From the NCBI GenBank assembly GCA_947503935.1, contig CANNFR010000003.1, positions 124,001 through 188,000 of the forward strand: DNA of 64,000 nucleotides, read 5' to 3'. The position numbers were made by a program, and so were the translations under genes. A model generated the notes under the pieces. It was not told where the DNA came from. It saw nothing but the letters and a program-made list of their open reading frames with translations, and did not search any database. Every line of letters begins with the position of its first letter. Within the stretch, counting starts at the first letter, position 1. Shown piece by piece: positions 1 to 9,800 of this stretch. This DNA is from an uncultured Paracoccaceae bacterium. Lineage in GTDB: Bacteria > Pseudomonadota > Alphaproteobacteria > Rhodobacterales > Rhodobacteraceae.

Positions 1-985
1 CGTAGTCTTGCAGGATGTTGGGTTGCTCCCCCGCCTCGGGGTCGCGACCCAGAACCTTTTTGCCGATGTAATCGTTCATCGTCTTGTTGGCCTGATGCAG
101 CCAGAGACGGCTTAGCTGATCGGCGCCGATGCCCTCGCCCTCCATATGGTTGGCGATATGCTGGCTGACCAGAGGCAGCACCTCCTTGAACACCTTGCGG
201 CCGTTTTGCATGAACTGCATGTCGCGCCGGTCGTCCATCTGGTCGCGGGTGCGGCGCAGAAAGCCGTCATTGTTGCGGATGTTGTTGGAAAACTGCGTGG
301 CGCAGCGGGTTGAGCGGATTTTGTAATAGGGCGCGCGGGCCAGGTCAGCACGCTCAAGCACCAGGGCGGTGGCCACATCGCCGAAGATGAAGTGGCAATC
401 ACGGTCACGCCATTCCAGATGGGCCGAGCAGATCTCGGGGTTGACGACCAGCGCGCGGGCCACGCTGCCCGAGCGGATCATGTCGGCTGCGGCCTGGATC
501 CCGAAGGTGGCCGAGGAACAGGCGACGTTCATGTCGAAGGCAAAGCCGCCCGCGCCCAGAAGGCTTTGGATTTCAACGGCAATCGCGGGATAAGCGCGTT
601 CATGGTTCGAGGCGGCGCAGAGGACGCAATCGACGTCGCTACCCTCAAGCCCGGCCATTGCGAGGGCCTGGTTTGCCGCATCCAGCGCCATCTCGGCCAT
701 TAGGCTGGGGTCGTCATCGGCGCGTGGCGTGAGGCGGGGGAAAAGGCGCGCGGGGTCCAGAACGCCGGTCTTGTCCATGACATAGCGCTGTTCGATGCCC
801 GAGGCAGAGACAATGAATTCGGACGAGGAATGTGGCTTTGCCTCAAGACGGCCCGCCGCGATGGCTTCGGCATTTTCGGCATTGAAGAGGTCGGCATGGG
901 CGTTGAAGGCGGCGACCAGTTCGTCGTTCGAGATGGTCTCGGACGGGGTGAATACCCCACATCCGCTGATGACAACGCTGTGCAT
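1..985 (-). CDS. Beta-ketoacyl-ACP synthase III-like (partial, 3' end outside window)
   Basis: Only the first 328 codons are present; the gene runs off the left edge. The translation has a thiolase-fold, KAS III (FabH)-like layout: N-terminal MHSVVISGCGVFTPSE, the nucleophile Cys156 in NVACSSATFG, and the catalytic His297 in LHQANKTMNDYI. The third catalytic residue (Asn) and the C-terminal strand would lie beyond the window. Family members condense an acyl-CoA with malonyl-ACP or a similar acceptor in fatty acid or specialised lipid synthesis. The insert between residues 40 and 95 is longer than in housekeeping FabH, so it may be a FabH-like paralogue rather than the essential enzyme. The ATG at 985 is preceded by a GGGAGG-type ribosome binding site. 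It is monocistronic as far as can be seen. Confidence 0.85.
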   Translation of the reverse strand, partial: MHSVVISGCGVFTPSETISNDELVAAFNAHADLFNAENAEAIAAGRLEAKPHSSSEFIVSASGIEQRYVMDKTGVLDPARLFPRLTPRADDDPSLMAEMALDAANQALAMAGLEGSDVDCVLCAASNHERAYPAIAVEIQSLLGAGGFAFDMNVACSSATFGIQAAADMIRSGSVARALVVNPEICSAHLEWRDRDCHFIFGDVATALVLERADLARAPYYKIRSTRCATQFSNNIRNNDGFLRRTRDQMDDRRDMQFMQNGRKVFKEVLPLVSQHIANHMEGEGIGADQLSRLWLHQANKTMNDYIGKKVLGRDPEAGEQPNILQDY

Positions 986-1086
986 GGACGCCTCCCTGAT
1001 AGGGGAATGACCCTATTGCGCCGGGGCCGGGCTTGTCCAGCCATGGCAATACGGTGGGCGTCGTCGCTTCGGAATACTCCCGCCGG

Positions 1087-2973
1087 TCAGGCTGCGTCGG
1101 ACGGTTTGCGCCCCTCGTCGAGGCGGGTGACCAGGGCAGTCTCAAGCTCTTTATTGAATTCCTTCGCGCGGGCGACATAGGCCTGGTTCTCTTCCACCGG
1201 CACACCGGGTTTCCAGAGCGAGGCCAGCTCGCGCACCGAGGCGCGGTCGAGCTTGAAGAAGGTCTGCTCCATCTCGTGCGCTTCGTATTCGTTCAGCCCC
1301 ATATTCTCCAACACGTAGCGACCGGCGCGCAGAGAGGAATCGAACATCTCGCGCACGATATCGTCGGCCCCGGCCTGATAGAGGCGATAGACATCGACAC
1401 GGTCATGGCCGCGGGCGACGATATGCAGATCGGGGCGTTCGCGCCTTGCATAGCCCACAAGGCGCACCGCCGCATCGCGATCGTCCAGCGCCACGACCAG
1501 CACCTTGGCTGTGCGCAGGCCCGCGGCATGCAGCAGTTCGGGTCGCGTGGGATCGCCGTAGAAGCCCTTGAAGCCGAACTTGCGCATCAGCTCGATCGTT
1601 TCCAGGTTGTGGTCCAGAACGGTGGTCTGAAAGCCCGCGCTTTGCACAAGGCGGTTCACCACCTGGCCGAAGCGGCCAACGCCCGCGATGATGACGGGCT
1701 GCTGTTCGTCGATCTCATCTGCGGGCTGCGCTTCGCCCGCCTCGGACATGCGTTTTGACATCTGCTCCCACGCGATGAAGAAGAGCGGCGTCAGCAGCAT
1801 TGTCAGCGCGACGACCAGAAGCAGGGTCTGCGCGGTGCCGGCGGGCAGCACGCTTTGCTGCAGCGAGAACGAGATCAGGACAAAGCCGAACTCGCCCGCC
1901 TGGGCCAGCCCCAAGGTGAACAGCCATTGATCGCGCCCGCGCAGCTTGAAGAGCCAGCCCAGCAGGAACAAGATCACCCCTTTGATCGCCATCACCCCCA
2001 GCGCCATGCCAAGGATCGAGAAGGGCGCCGAGAAGAGGACGGCGAAGTTGATGCCCGCGCCGACCGTGATGAAGAAGAGGCCAAGAAGCAGGCCCTTGAA
2101 CGGCTCGATATCGGCCTCAAGCTCGTGCCGGAATTCGGAATTGGCGAGGACGACACCGGCCAGGAATGTGCCAAGCGCGGGCGAGAGGCCAACGATGATC
2201 ATCAGCTCAGCCACGCCCACAACGAACAGCAGCGACACGGCCGTGTTGATCTCGCGCAGCTTGGCGGCGTGGATGAAGCGAAAGATCGGCCGGGTCAGGA
2301 AATGCCCGCCGAGCACGATCAGAGCCACGGCGGCCAGAGTGGCCAGCGTGACCCCCCAGGCGGGCAGGCCGTCGAGGATGGTCATCATCGCGGGGCCATG
2401 GTCGTCATGATCGGCGGCGTGGCGCACCATCGATCCGTCGGGCGCCAGGCTGGGCGCCTGAGCCAGCGCCAGCAGGGGCAAAAGCGCCAGCATCGGGATG
2501 ACAGCGATATCCTGGGTCAGAAGCACCGAAAAGGCCGACCTGCCGCCGGGTGTCTGGATCAGCTTTTTCTCGGCCATGGTCTGCAGCACGATGGCGGTTG
2601 AGGACAGCGCGAAGATCATCCCGATGGCCAGGCTGGTTTGCCAAGGCTGGTTGAGCAGCATGCACGCCCCGGCAATGGCCAGCGTGGTCAGGACAACCTG
2701 CATGCCGCCCAGCCCGATCAGCCGCTCGCGCATCGCCCAGAGGGCGCGCGGGTCGAGCTCAAGCCCGATGATGAACAGCATCAGAACCACGCCGAATTCA
2801 GCAAAATGGCGCAGGTCCTCGGCCTCGGCGCCGATCAGGCCCAGGACCGGGCCGATCACGATGCCGGCAATCAGATAGCCCAGGACCGACCCCAGCCCCA
2901 GCCGCACAGCGATCGGCACCGCTAGAACGGCGGCGGCAAGGTAGATCGTGGCCTGAAACAGAAAGCCTTCCAT
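1087..2973 (-). CDS. Monovalent cation:proton antiporter-2 (KefB/CPA2 type) with C-terminal RCK domain
   Basis: About 628 residues. The first ~390 residues are a run of hydrophobic helices typical of the CPA2 Na+/H+ and K+/H+ exchanger domain. A cytosolic Rossmann RCK/TrkA-N domain follows, with the nucleotide-binding motif GVGRFGQVV. It contains the KefB/KefC-like stretch YGDPTRPELLHAAG, and the order matches glutathione-gated K+ efflux systems (KefB/KefC), which protect against electrophiles by cytoplasmic acidification. No KefF/KefG ancillary gene is adjacent. The start is uncertain: the family usually begins close to MEGFLFQAT, giving 2973, but an ATG at 2994 and a TTG-type start at 3039 are also in frame. 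The short C-terminal tail is rich in charged residues. Family assignment is firm; the ion and gating ligand are inferred. Confidence 0.88.
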   Translation of the reverse strand: MEGFLFQATIYLAAAVLAVPIAVRLGLGSVLGYLIAGIVIGPVLGLIGAEAEDLRHFAEFGVVLMLFIIGLELDPRALWAMRERLIGLGGMQVVLTTLAIAGACMLLNQPWQTSLAIGMIFALSSTAIVLQTMAEKKLIQTPGGRSAFSVLLTQDIAVIPMLALLPLLALAQAPSLAPDGSMVRHAADHDDHGPAMMTILDGLPAWGVTLATLAAVALIVLGGHFLTRPIFRFIHAAKLREINTAVSLLFVVGVAELMIIVGLSPALGTFLAGVVLANSEFRHELEADIEPFKGLLLGLFFITVGAGINFAVLFSAPFSILGMALGVMAIKGVILFLLGWLFKLRGRDQWLFTLGLAQAGEFGFVLISFSLQQSVLPAGTAQTLLLVVALTMLLTPLFFIAWEQMSKRMSEAGEAQPADEIDEQQPVIIAGVGRFGQVVNRLVQSAGFQTTVLDHNLETIELMRKFGFKGFYGDPTRPELLHAAGLRTAKVLVVALDDRDAAVRLVGYARRERPDLHIVARGHDRVDVYRLYQAGADDIVREMFDSSLRAGRYVLENMGLNEYEAHEMEQTFFKLDRASVRELASLWKPGVPVEENQAYVARAKEFNKELETALVTRLDEGRKPSDAA

Positions 2974-3174
2974 ATCCGACGTCTGTGCCCCCATTTGCCC
3001 GTGCAGACAGCCTAGACCGCGCCCGGTCCCCAAGTCCATCAGTGCGGCGCCGATCTTTGAACCCTTTCGCAGGCTTTCGCGACAGACAGGTGATGGAGGC
3101 GGGATTTGCCGGATATTTCGGCAGGTCCGCCCATCGCAGGCAGGGCTTACGGCCCGGAAACGAGAGGGAAGACA

Positions 3175-3759
3175 ATGAAAAGATCGACTGTATTTGTGGC
3201 AAGCGCGCTGGCCCTGATGGTGGCAACACCGGTGGTGGCGCAGGATTGGAACGGGTTTTACGCAGGCGTCTCGGCGTCAAGCGGGACGTTCGGATTGTCC
3301 GGCCCCGCGCTGGGCGGGTTTGAATTTACGGGCTCGGACACCAGCCCCGGGGTTTTCATCGGCTACAATCACGCCTTGCAGAACAACTGGGTTGTGGGGG
3401 GTGAGCTGTCATACAGCGCCGTCGATAGCTGGATCGGTCTGCCAGGCGATGTGGCTGAGATGGACGGGCTTGCCATGTTGCGCGGGCGTGTCGGCTATGC
3501 CAACGGGCAGGTCATGCCTTACATCGCCGCAGGCGTCGCCAGCAGCGAATTCGGCGTGCCCACATCCGGCATCTCGGCGCAAAGCGAAACCGGCTATAAT
3601 GTCGGGATCGGCGTGGAATACCTCTTTAGCAACAACATGAGCCTGCGCGCGGAATACTCGATCACCGAGTTTGACGACATCCTGTCGCCGCCGGCACCCC
3701 CCAATGGCGTCGATGCAAGCTATGAGGCCATCACTGTGGGCGTGGCCTGGCATTTCTAA
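3175..3759 (+). CDS. Outer-membrane beta-barrel protein
   Basis: 194 residues. A Sec signal peptide (MKRSTVFVASALALMVATPV, cleavage near VVAQ-D) is followed by an OmpA/Opa-like eight-strand barrel pattern: alternating aromatic/Gly strands such as WNGFYAGVSAS, VGGELSYS, MLRGRVGYA, VGIGVEYLF and LRAEYSI. It ends on an aromatic residue (VAWHF), as needed for BAM-dependent insertion. The start was chosen because ATG 3175 follows GAGAGGGA and begins the signal peptide; an upstream in-frame start at 3106 would bury the signal. Related proteins in alphaproteobacteria are small surface porin-like or adhesion/immunogenic proteins. The specific role is unknown. It overlaps the stop codon of the convergent AsnC gene by two bases. 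Confidence 0.85.
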   Translation: MKRSTVFVASALALMVATPVVAQDWNGFYAGVSASSGTFGLSGPALGGFEFTGSDTSPGVFIGYNHALQNNWVVGGELSYSAVDSWIGLPGDVAEMDGLAMLRGRVGYANGQVMPYIAAGVASSEFGVPTSGISAQSETGYNVGIGVEYLFSNNMSLRAEYSITEFDDILSPPAPPNGVDASYEAITVGVAWHF

Positions 3760-4217
3760 AGGCCCACGGGCAGGGGCGCGTCGGGTTTGACGCGCTCCAT
3801 CACGATCTGGCTCTGCACCCGGCTGACCGCCGGGTGCGGCAGCAGCACTTGCTGCACCAAAGCATTCAGCGCCGACAGATCGGTGCAATAGACCCGCAAG
3901 AGATAATCGGCCTCGCCCGTCAGGGTCCAGGCGCCGATGATTTCCGGCTGGTGCCGGGTCAGGCGCACGAAATCCTGCGCATTCTTCTCGGTATGGGTGG
4001 CCATCACGATCTGGATGAAGGCCTGCACCCCCAGCCCCACCTTTTCCGGCGCGACCTCGGCCCGGTAGGCGCGGATATAGCCCTCGGCCTCAAGCCGCTG
4101 ACGCCGCCGACCGGCCTGGCTGGGCGACAGGTTCAAACGCTCGCCCAATTCCTGCGTGGTCAGCATGGCGTTTTCCTGCAAAGCCGCCAGCAGACGGGAA
4201 TCGGCCTCATCAAGCAT
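3756..4217 (-). CDS. Lrp/AsnC-family transcriptional regulator
   Basis: 153 residues from MLDEADSRLL. An N-terminal winged HTH (TTQELGERLNLSPSQAGRRR, residues ~18-37) is followed by the RAM/ACT-like ligand-sensing domain (VGLGVQAFIQIVMATHTEKN ... GEADYLLRVYCTDLSALNALV). The size fits the Lrp/AsnC family of feast/famine regulators that bind amino acids and oligomerise on DNA. It is divergent from hppD with 133 bases between the starts, so by common family practice it may control aromatic amino acid catabolism; that is inference. An alternative ATG at 4235 would add six residues. GAGG lies about nine bases before 4217, which favours that start. Confidence 0.9.
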   Translation of the reverse strand: MLDEADSRLLAALQENAMLTTQELGERLNLSPSQAGRRRQRLEAEGYIRAYRAEVAPEKVGLGVQAFIQIVMATHTEKNAQDFVRLTRHQPEIIGAWTLTGEADYLLRVYCTDLSALNALVQQVLLPHPAVSRVQSQIVMERVKPDAPLPVGL

Positions 4218-4350
4218 CGTGCGGACCTCACGCATCTTTTTGGCCCACCGCGCGATTTCTACGCGCGCTGGATGCTCATTATAGCGATTATTGCGCGCAT
4301 CCGGCAAGCCCCGCGCGGTATGCTTCGACAAGCGAACAGGAGGATTGACC
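4218..4350. promoter_or_regulatory. Divergent asnC-type regulator / hppD promoter region
   Basis: The shared intergenic space between the AsnC-type regulator and hppD must hold both promoters. It contains an AT-rich core around 4276-4292 (ATTATAGCGATTATTG) flanked by GCGCGC blocks near 4263 and 4293, a plausible Lrp-type operator position. An AGGAGG at 4338-4343 serves hppD. The operator role is inferred from arrangement only. Confidence 0.4.
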
Positions 4351-5448
4351 ATGGGACCGTTCCCGCACGACGCGCCACGCGCCACGATCACCGACCAGAA
4401 TCCCGCCGGCACCGATGGGTTCGAGTTTGTCGAATTCGCCCATCCCGAGCCGCAAGAGCTGCGCGATCTTTTCGCCAAGATGGGCTACACCCATGTCGCC
4501 ACCCACAAGACCAAGGCGATCGAGCTTTGGCAGCAGGGTGACATCACCTATGTGCTGAATGCCCAGCCGGGATCGATGGCGATGCGGTTCGTGGAGGAAC
4601 ACGGGCCGTGCTGCCCCTCGATGGCCTGGCGGGTGGTCGATGCCGATCGCGCGCTGAAACATGCGGTGGCTAAGGGCGCGACGGAATATACCGGCGACGA
4701 CAAGACCATGGATGTGCCCGCCATCGTCGGGATCGGCGGCAGCCTGATCTACTTCATCGACCAATACTGGGACCGCAGCCCCTATAACGAGGAATTCGAT
4801 TGGACCCACAATGCCCATCCCGAGGGCGTGGGCTTTTACTATCTCGATCACCTGACCCACAACGTCCACAAGGGCAATATGGATGTCTGGTTCAAGTTCT
4901 ACGGCGACATCTTCAATTTCCGCGAAATCCGGTTCTTCGATATCGAGGGCAAGTTCACCGGGCTGCTCAGCCGCGCGCTGACCTCGCCCTGCGGTCGCAT
5001 CCGCATCCCGATCAACGAGGATCGGGGCGAGAAGGGGCAGATCGTGGAATACCTCAAGCGCTATAACGGCGAGGGCATCCAGCATATCGCGGTGGGCGCC
5101 AAGGATATCTATGCCGCGACCGACGAGATCGCCGCGCGGGGCCTGCGCTTTATGCCCAAGCCACCCGACGCCTATTACGACCTCAGCAAAACCCGCGTGG
5201 TCGGCCATGAGGAGCCGATCGAGCGGATGAAGACGCATGGCATCCTGATCGACGGCGAAGGCGTGGTCGATGGTGGCGAGACGCGGATTTTGCTGCAGAT
5301 CTTCTCAAAAACCGTGATCGGGCCGATCTTCTTCGAGTTCATCCAGCGCAAAGGCGATGACGGCTTCGGCGAGGGCAATTTCAAGGCGCTCTTCGAATCG
5401 ATCGAGGCCGATCAGATCGCGCGGGGTGTACTGGACGCGGCCGAGTAG
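4351..5448 (+). CDS. hppD: 4-hydroxyphenylpyruvate dioxygenase
   Basis: 365 residues, the usual length of bacterial HPPD. The enzyme converts 4-hydroxyphenylpyruvate, O2 and Fe(II) to homogentisate in tyrosine catabolism. It has two vicinal-oxygen-chelate domains. The three iron ligands are visible: His167 in LDHLTHNV, His245 in GIQHIAVG and Glu329 in IFFEFIQRKG. The family-typical segments RIRIPINE and FLQIFS-like (LLQIFSKTV) are also present. An AGGAGG sits seven bases before the ATG. No homogentisate dioxygenase or fumarylacetoacetase gene lies in the window, so the rest of the pathway is elsewhere. The neighbouring AsnC-type regulator is a candidate controller. Confidence 0.96.
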   Translation: MGPFPHDAPRATITDQNPAGTDGFEFVEFAHPEPQELRDLFAKMGYTHVATHKTKAIELWQQGDITYVLNAQPGSMAMRFVEEHGPCCPSMAWRVVDADRALKHAVAKGATEYTGDDKTMDVPAIVGIGGSLIYFIDQYWDRSPYNEEFDWTHNAHPEGVGFYYLDHLTHNVHKGNMDVWFKFYGDIFNFREIRFFDIEGKFTGLLSRALTSPCGRIRIPINEDRGEKGQIVEYLKRYNGEGIQHIAVGAKDIYAATDEIAARGLRFMPKPPDAYYDLSKTRVVGHEEPIERMKTHGILIDGEGVVDGGETRILLQIFSKTVIGPIFFEFIQRKGDDGFGEGNFKALFESIEADQIARGVLDAAE

Positions 5449-5449
5449 A

Positions 5450-6796
5450 TCACTCGGCCCATGGGCCCCAGTCGGTCCGTTCCGACGGCCGGCTAAACAC
5501 AAGAACCTGGCCAGCCTGCGACCGCCCCCCAAGGGCCTCGGGGTCGCGCGTTTTTCCAGGCAGACCGGGCATCCCGATCAGCAGCCAATCGTCGGTGGCG
5601 ACCAGCCGCTCGCCGAAGCTGTGATAGGCCAGGTCTGGATCGTGGGGCACGAGGCGGCGCAGCAGCGCCCCGGTCTGGCGGTCGTGGATCTGGATGTATC
5701 TGTCGGCGAATTGCGCGGGATCGATACTTCCGTCCTGGGCTATCGAATATCCCCGAGGCCCCGCCCGTGACAGAAAGACAAGATCGCCGCTGAAGGCCAT
5801 GGCGCTGAAACTGTCCCCACCCCGCAGGCGCTGGCTTTCGCGGAAAATGGTGGTGACCTCGCCAGTCTCGATATCGATCTGAACGGCCTGGGCGCGGAAG
5901 GCGGGATCGGCGGGTGTCATCGAAAAGAGGGCGCTGTCCTCTTGCAACAGTATCTCCCGCCCGAATTCGGTATGCCCGCCCCAATCGTCGGGGTTCTCGA
6001 AGCTTTGCAGAACAGCGCTGCTGTCCATATCGATCAGATAGGCCTGGCCCGGATCGATATAAGGGGCATATTCGCTCTGGCTGCCGGCAGAGACCAGAAG
6101 CTTACCGCCCCGAGCCGCCAGGACGTTGCCAAAGTAATCCTCTGCCCTCGGATTAGGGTTGAGGACCCGACGGCGCAGTTCCAGCGTGGCAAGGTCGAAA
6201 ATTTCGACGGCGCCCGAATTGGGAAGGGGGTCATCGACGCCCGCCCGTCCGATGATCAGAGCGTCCTCGGTAAGAGCGCTTGTGTAGAACGGGCCGGTTA
6301 TGTTTTCCGGGCCGGATCCGGTTGGGCTGATCTCGTGCAACAAGGCGCCGGTTTCGATATCGAAGACATAAAGCGCGCCATCGCCCTGGTCTGTCGCCCC
6401 CCGCTGTTTGCCAAGAACCACAGCGTGCGCGGCGTTCAGAAGGACGCGGCGACCGAAGAAGTCGTCAGGTTCGCCGGACGGGCTTTCCAATATGTGCAGA
6501 AGCTGGCGCTTGGACAGATCGTACAGGAAGGCCCGGCCGGTTCGGGTAAGGTCCAGCCCCTCTCCGGCATAGGCGTTCGGTGCCCCGATCAGTGCGATGT
6601 CGTCGCGCAGCGCGATGCTGAACCCGAAGAGGTCGCTGGCGCCTCTGGGCGTTGCGGCCGGCTGAGGCGCGGACAGAACGAAAGGCAGCGGTTCGCTTGC
6701 CAGGCGCGGAAACGAGTCACTGGCGGCGGCGGCCGCCACCGCGCCGATCACCGCCAGCGCCAAAGCGAAGGGGCGTAACGGGCCGCAGAGCCTCAT
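5450..6796 (-). CDS. Secreted FG-GAP-like beta-propeller protein
   Basis: 448 residues. It has an N-terminal signal peptide (MRLCGPLRPFALALAVIGAV, then AAAAASDS). At least five FG-containing propeller blades are visible: FGFSIALRDDIALIGAP, FGRRVLLNAAHAVVLG, FGNVLAARGGKLLVSAG, FGREILLQEDSALFS and FGERLVATDDWLLIGMPG. The pattern is that of FG-GAP or PQQ-like propellers found in periplasmic or surface proteins. No catalytic motif was recognised, so the function is unknown. The start at 6796 begins the signal peptide; a TTG start at 6844 is also in frame but would precede it with 16 residues. It lies 52 bases downstream of the large gene at 6849-10130 and is probably co-transcribed with it. Confidence 0.7.
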   Translation of the reverse strand: MRLCGPLRPFALALAVIGAVAAAAASDSFPRLASEPLPFVLSAPQPAATPRGASDLFGFSIALRDDIALIGAPNAYAGEGLDLTRTGRAFLYDLSKRQLLHILESPSGEPDDFFGRRVLLNAAHAVVLGKQRGATDQGDGALYVFDIETGALLHEISPTGSGPENITGPFYTSALTEDALIIGRAGVDDPLPNSGAVEIFDLATLELRRRVLNPNPRAEDYFGNVLAARGGKLLVSAGSQSEYAPYIDPGQAYLIDMDSSAVLQSFENPDDWGGHTEFGREILLQEDSALFSMTPADPAFRAQAVQIDIETGEVTTIFRESQRLRGGDSFSAMAFSGDLVFLSRAGPRGYSIAQDGSIDPAQFADRYIQIHDRQTGALLRRLVPHDPDLAYHSFGERLVATDDWLLIGMPGLPGKTRDPEALGGRSQAGQVLVFSRPSERTDWGPWAE

Positions 6797-6848
6797 GGTC
6801 AAGATGTGCCGGTTGAAGGGCAGGGATGCCGGCCAGCGCAGCAAAGGA

Positions 6849-9800
6849 TCATCCGCCCTGGCCGACCCTCAGCACGACATTGCGGCCGTTTTTCACCAGC
6901 CGCAATTCGCTGTCCGAGATCGCGGCGACCTGGCCGCCATCGACCCTGTCGCCGACTTGAACCTTGACGTACCGCCCCGAAGGCAGGCGGATCAGCGCCC
7001 GCCGGTCGGCAGAGCCGCCATAGATCCCGATCAGGTTCGTGCGGTTTAGCCGGATCGCGTTGTCGATTGTGGCCTGAGAGGCCACCGACGCGCGTGTCGG
7101 GATCTGCGGGCCTGCCGCCGCCGGTGCTTGCGCCGGTGCGGGTGCTGCGGCTTCTGGCGCTTGGGCGGGGGCGGATCGCGCAGGCGCCATGGCCGCGATA
7201 TTGCCCGGGCGTGACCGGGGGCGAGGCGTGGCGGCCACCGCCAGGTCGGTTGCGTTTTCGAACGCGGATGACGGCAGCGGGTTGGCCACCGCATCGGCAA
7301 CGGCCGCGGCGGCGGCAGCGGCTGCTGCACGCGAGGCGGCGTCGATGGCCGCGGCCTCTTCGATACCTGCGGGCCGGGGGCGTGGGCGGAACCCCGCAAG
7401 GGCTGGGTCTGAGGCGATCTCTGTCTCGGGCTCGGCCGTTGCGGTTTCGGGCGCGGTTTCGGGCGTGCTTGCGGGATCGACTGCGGCAGCGTCGGACGGC
7501 AACGATGTATCCGGCGCAGGTGTCTCGGCAGCGTCGGTGGCCGCCGCGACCTCGGGCGCCTCCAGCGTGGCTTCGTCACCGGCTTCAGGCGCGGTTTCGG
7601 TTGCGGGGCGCGGCCGTGGGCGGAATCCCTCCAGCGGGTCTGCCGCAACCTCCGGCACCTCTGTCGCCGCCAGAGCCTCGGGCCGGGGGCGTGGACGGGG
7701 CCCTTCGAACGGCAGGGCAGCATCGGGCGTGGCCGCCTCGGCGGGCAGTGCCGCCTCCTGCACCTCGGGGGCTGCCGGTTGGCCCTGGCGGCCGGCGGGT
7801 GCCATCGGGGGCCGCCCGAGGAAGACGATCGTTCCTTCCGGCGTCAACGCGCCCTCGGGTGTGGCAAGGATCAGGCCGTTCTCATCGAAGGCGAATGTTG
7901 CGCCCGGCGGGGGCGGGGCCACCTGCAACGCGGGCGGTGCGTCCAGCATGGCCGCCCCAAGCGCCGGCAGTGCGGCGGTGGGTGATTGCGGCACCAGCGG
8001 GTCGATCGCCACCGCCAAAGGCGCGTTCATCCGACCTTCGCGGGCTATTGCCGGTGGCTCGGGCGCCCGCGTCCAGATGCCGGTCGCGGCATATTCGACG
8101 GCCAGATCCTCGTCACTGGTCGGCTGCATGTTCGGCTCTGCTGCGGGTGTCAGCTGAAGCGGGTTCTGCGGCGCCTCGATCTCGGGGTCGGCGGCAATCG
8201 ACGGTTCTCCGGCTAGTTCACTTGGCAGGCTCGGCGCCGGTTCCGGTGGGTGGGCCGCCACAATTTCGGGCGGCTCCGTAGGCTCCGCCGCCTCAATAGG
8301 TGCCGGGTCCTGCTCGGTTGGGGCCGGTTCGGGCAGGGCTGCGATTTCAGGTCCTGTCGCATCATCGCCGTCGAAGATCACCGACCACAGAACAGCTGCG
8401 GCCATGAAGGCCAAAAGAGCTGCAGTCAGCGCAAAGCCCATCAGAGGAGAGCGTTCGCGGCCAGGTTTCTTCGCGCCGAAGACCGAGGTATCGGGCTTGC
8501 TTGCTCTGCTTGCCTTGCGTGGCGCATTGGCGGGACGCGGCGGCGCGCTGAGTGGCGCGGCGACCGCCGCCGGTTTCGGCGCCGGGGTGATCGTAGGCAG
8601 AGGGGCCGGATGTTCGTCTGTTGCGGGATCTGCCTTGACGACAGGGCGCGGCGGCGGCAGTGGCGCAATCGGAGGCAGGTCACCGGTGCTGTCGTCGAAC
8701 CGCGCACTGACCCCGGTACTTTGCGGCGGGGTCTCTGGCCCAGCTTGCGATGTTTCCTCAACTTCACGGGCGGCTATCGAGGCCGGCGGGTCGGTCGCTG
8801 ATGGCAGGTCAGGGGCCGTGACAGAGGCCGCTATCGGGAAATCCGCCTGCCCTTCGTCGTGCGGCGCTTTTTCTTCGTCCGAAGTGCCGTCCTCGGCGTC
8901 GGCGGGCGCGGCCTCTGGCGCTTCCCCACGATTTTTGCTGGCGAAGACCGGGCGTTCCAGGTCCGGCTGAGCGTCTGGTTCGGCGGGCGCTTCTTGCGGC
9001 GTGTCCTCTTCCGCGATTGCATCATCGGAGGGGTCATCGGCAGCCGTTTCAGCCGACGGCGTGGGCGGGTCCGCCTCTGACGCCGCCAGAGCCCCGGTCA
9101 AACCCTGGTGGTCGTCCTCGCCCCGTTCGGCGATGTCGTCTTCACCGTCAGGCTGATCGGTGGCGGGCTCGGGCGCAGTTGCGCCCAATGCCGCGGCCAG
9201 GGCCTGTTCCGCCTCGGGATCGTCCTCATCCTCATCGGGGTCCACGCGCGGAGAGATATCCTCCGCGGCAAGTTCTGCAGCAGGTGCAGACTCGTCCTCA
9301 GGCGGTGCTTGTGCGGCCTCAGGCTGCGCGGCGGTTTCGGGGGCGATAACAGGCTCTTCTGCCTCGGTCTCCGCTTCCGTGGCCTCCTCGGCGCCGGTTT
9401 CCACTTGTAGCGGATCGTCTGTGGCGGTGTCAGGGGCGGCGACAGCGTCTTGCGCGTCCGCCGTTGCTGCCGTCTCGGGGTCGGGGTCGACCTCGGCCGG
9501 CAGCGGATCTTCGGCAGCGGTTTCGCGGGTGGGTTCGGGCGCCGCCTGCTGGGCGGGCGCGTCTTCCGGTGCCGGATCGGCCATCCTGCCCGTCGGGATC
9601 GTCGGGCGCAGGTCGCGCTTGACGCGCTCACCTTTGGGCAGAATGTCGGCCGCCGCGGCGGTTTCGCCAAAGAACGGCTCGCCCGTGAAGCTGCCGCCCC
9701 TTGGCAGGGCGACCAGAGAGACCGGGTTCATCTGATGATCCACGGCGAAGGCCTCGGCCTCGGCCATCGTCTCGCGCGCGACAACGGCGATGTGGAGCAC

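Noticed and set aside
1855-2601. Plus-strand ORF of 248 residues opposite the KefB-type gene
   Set aside because: His/Gln/Arg-rich composition typical of an antisense shadow; the minus-strand antiporter is well supported.
7280-7340. Ala-codon run as a microsatellite or unstable repeat
   Set aside because: GCG/GCC/GCA codons are mixed and the tract is a poly-Ala segment of the large protein, not a uniform repeat.
7067-8281. Long plus-strand ORFs of 322 and 404 residues opposite the giant Ala/Pro-rich protein
   Set aside because: They are low-complexity shadows caused by high GC in a repetitive coding region; they lack ribosome binding sites and family motifs.
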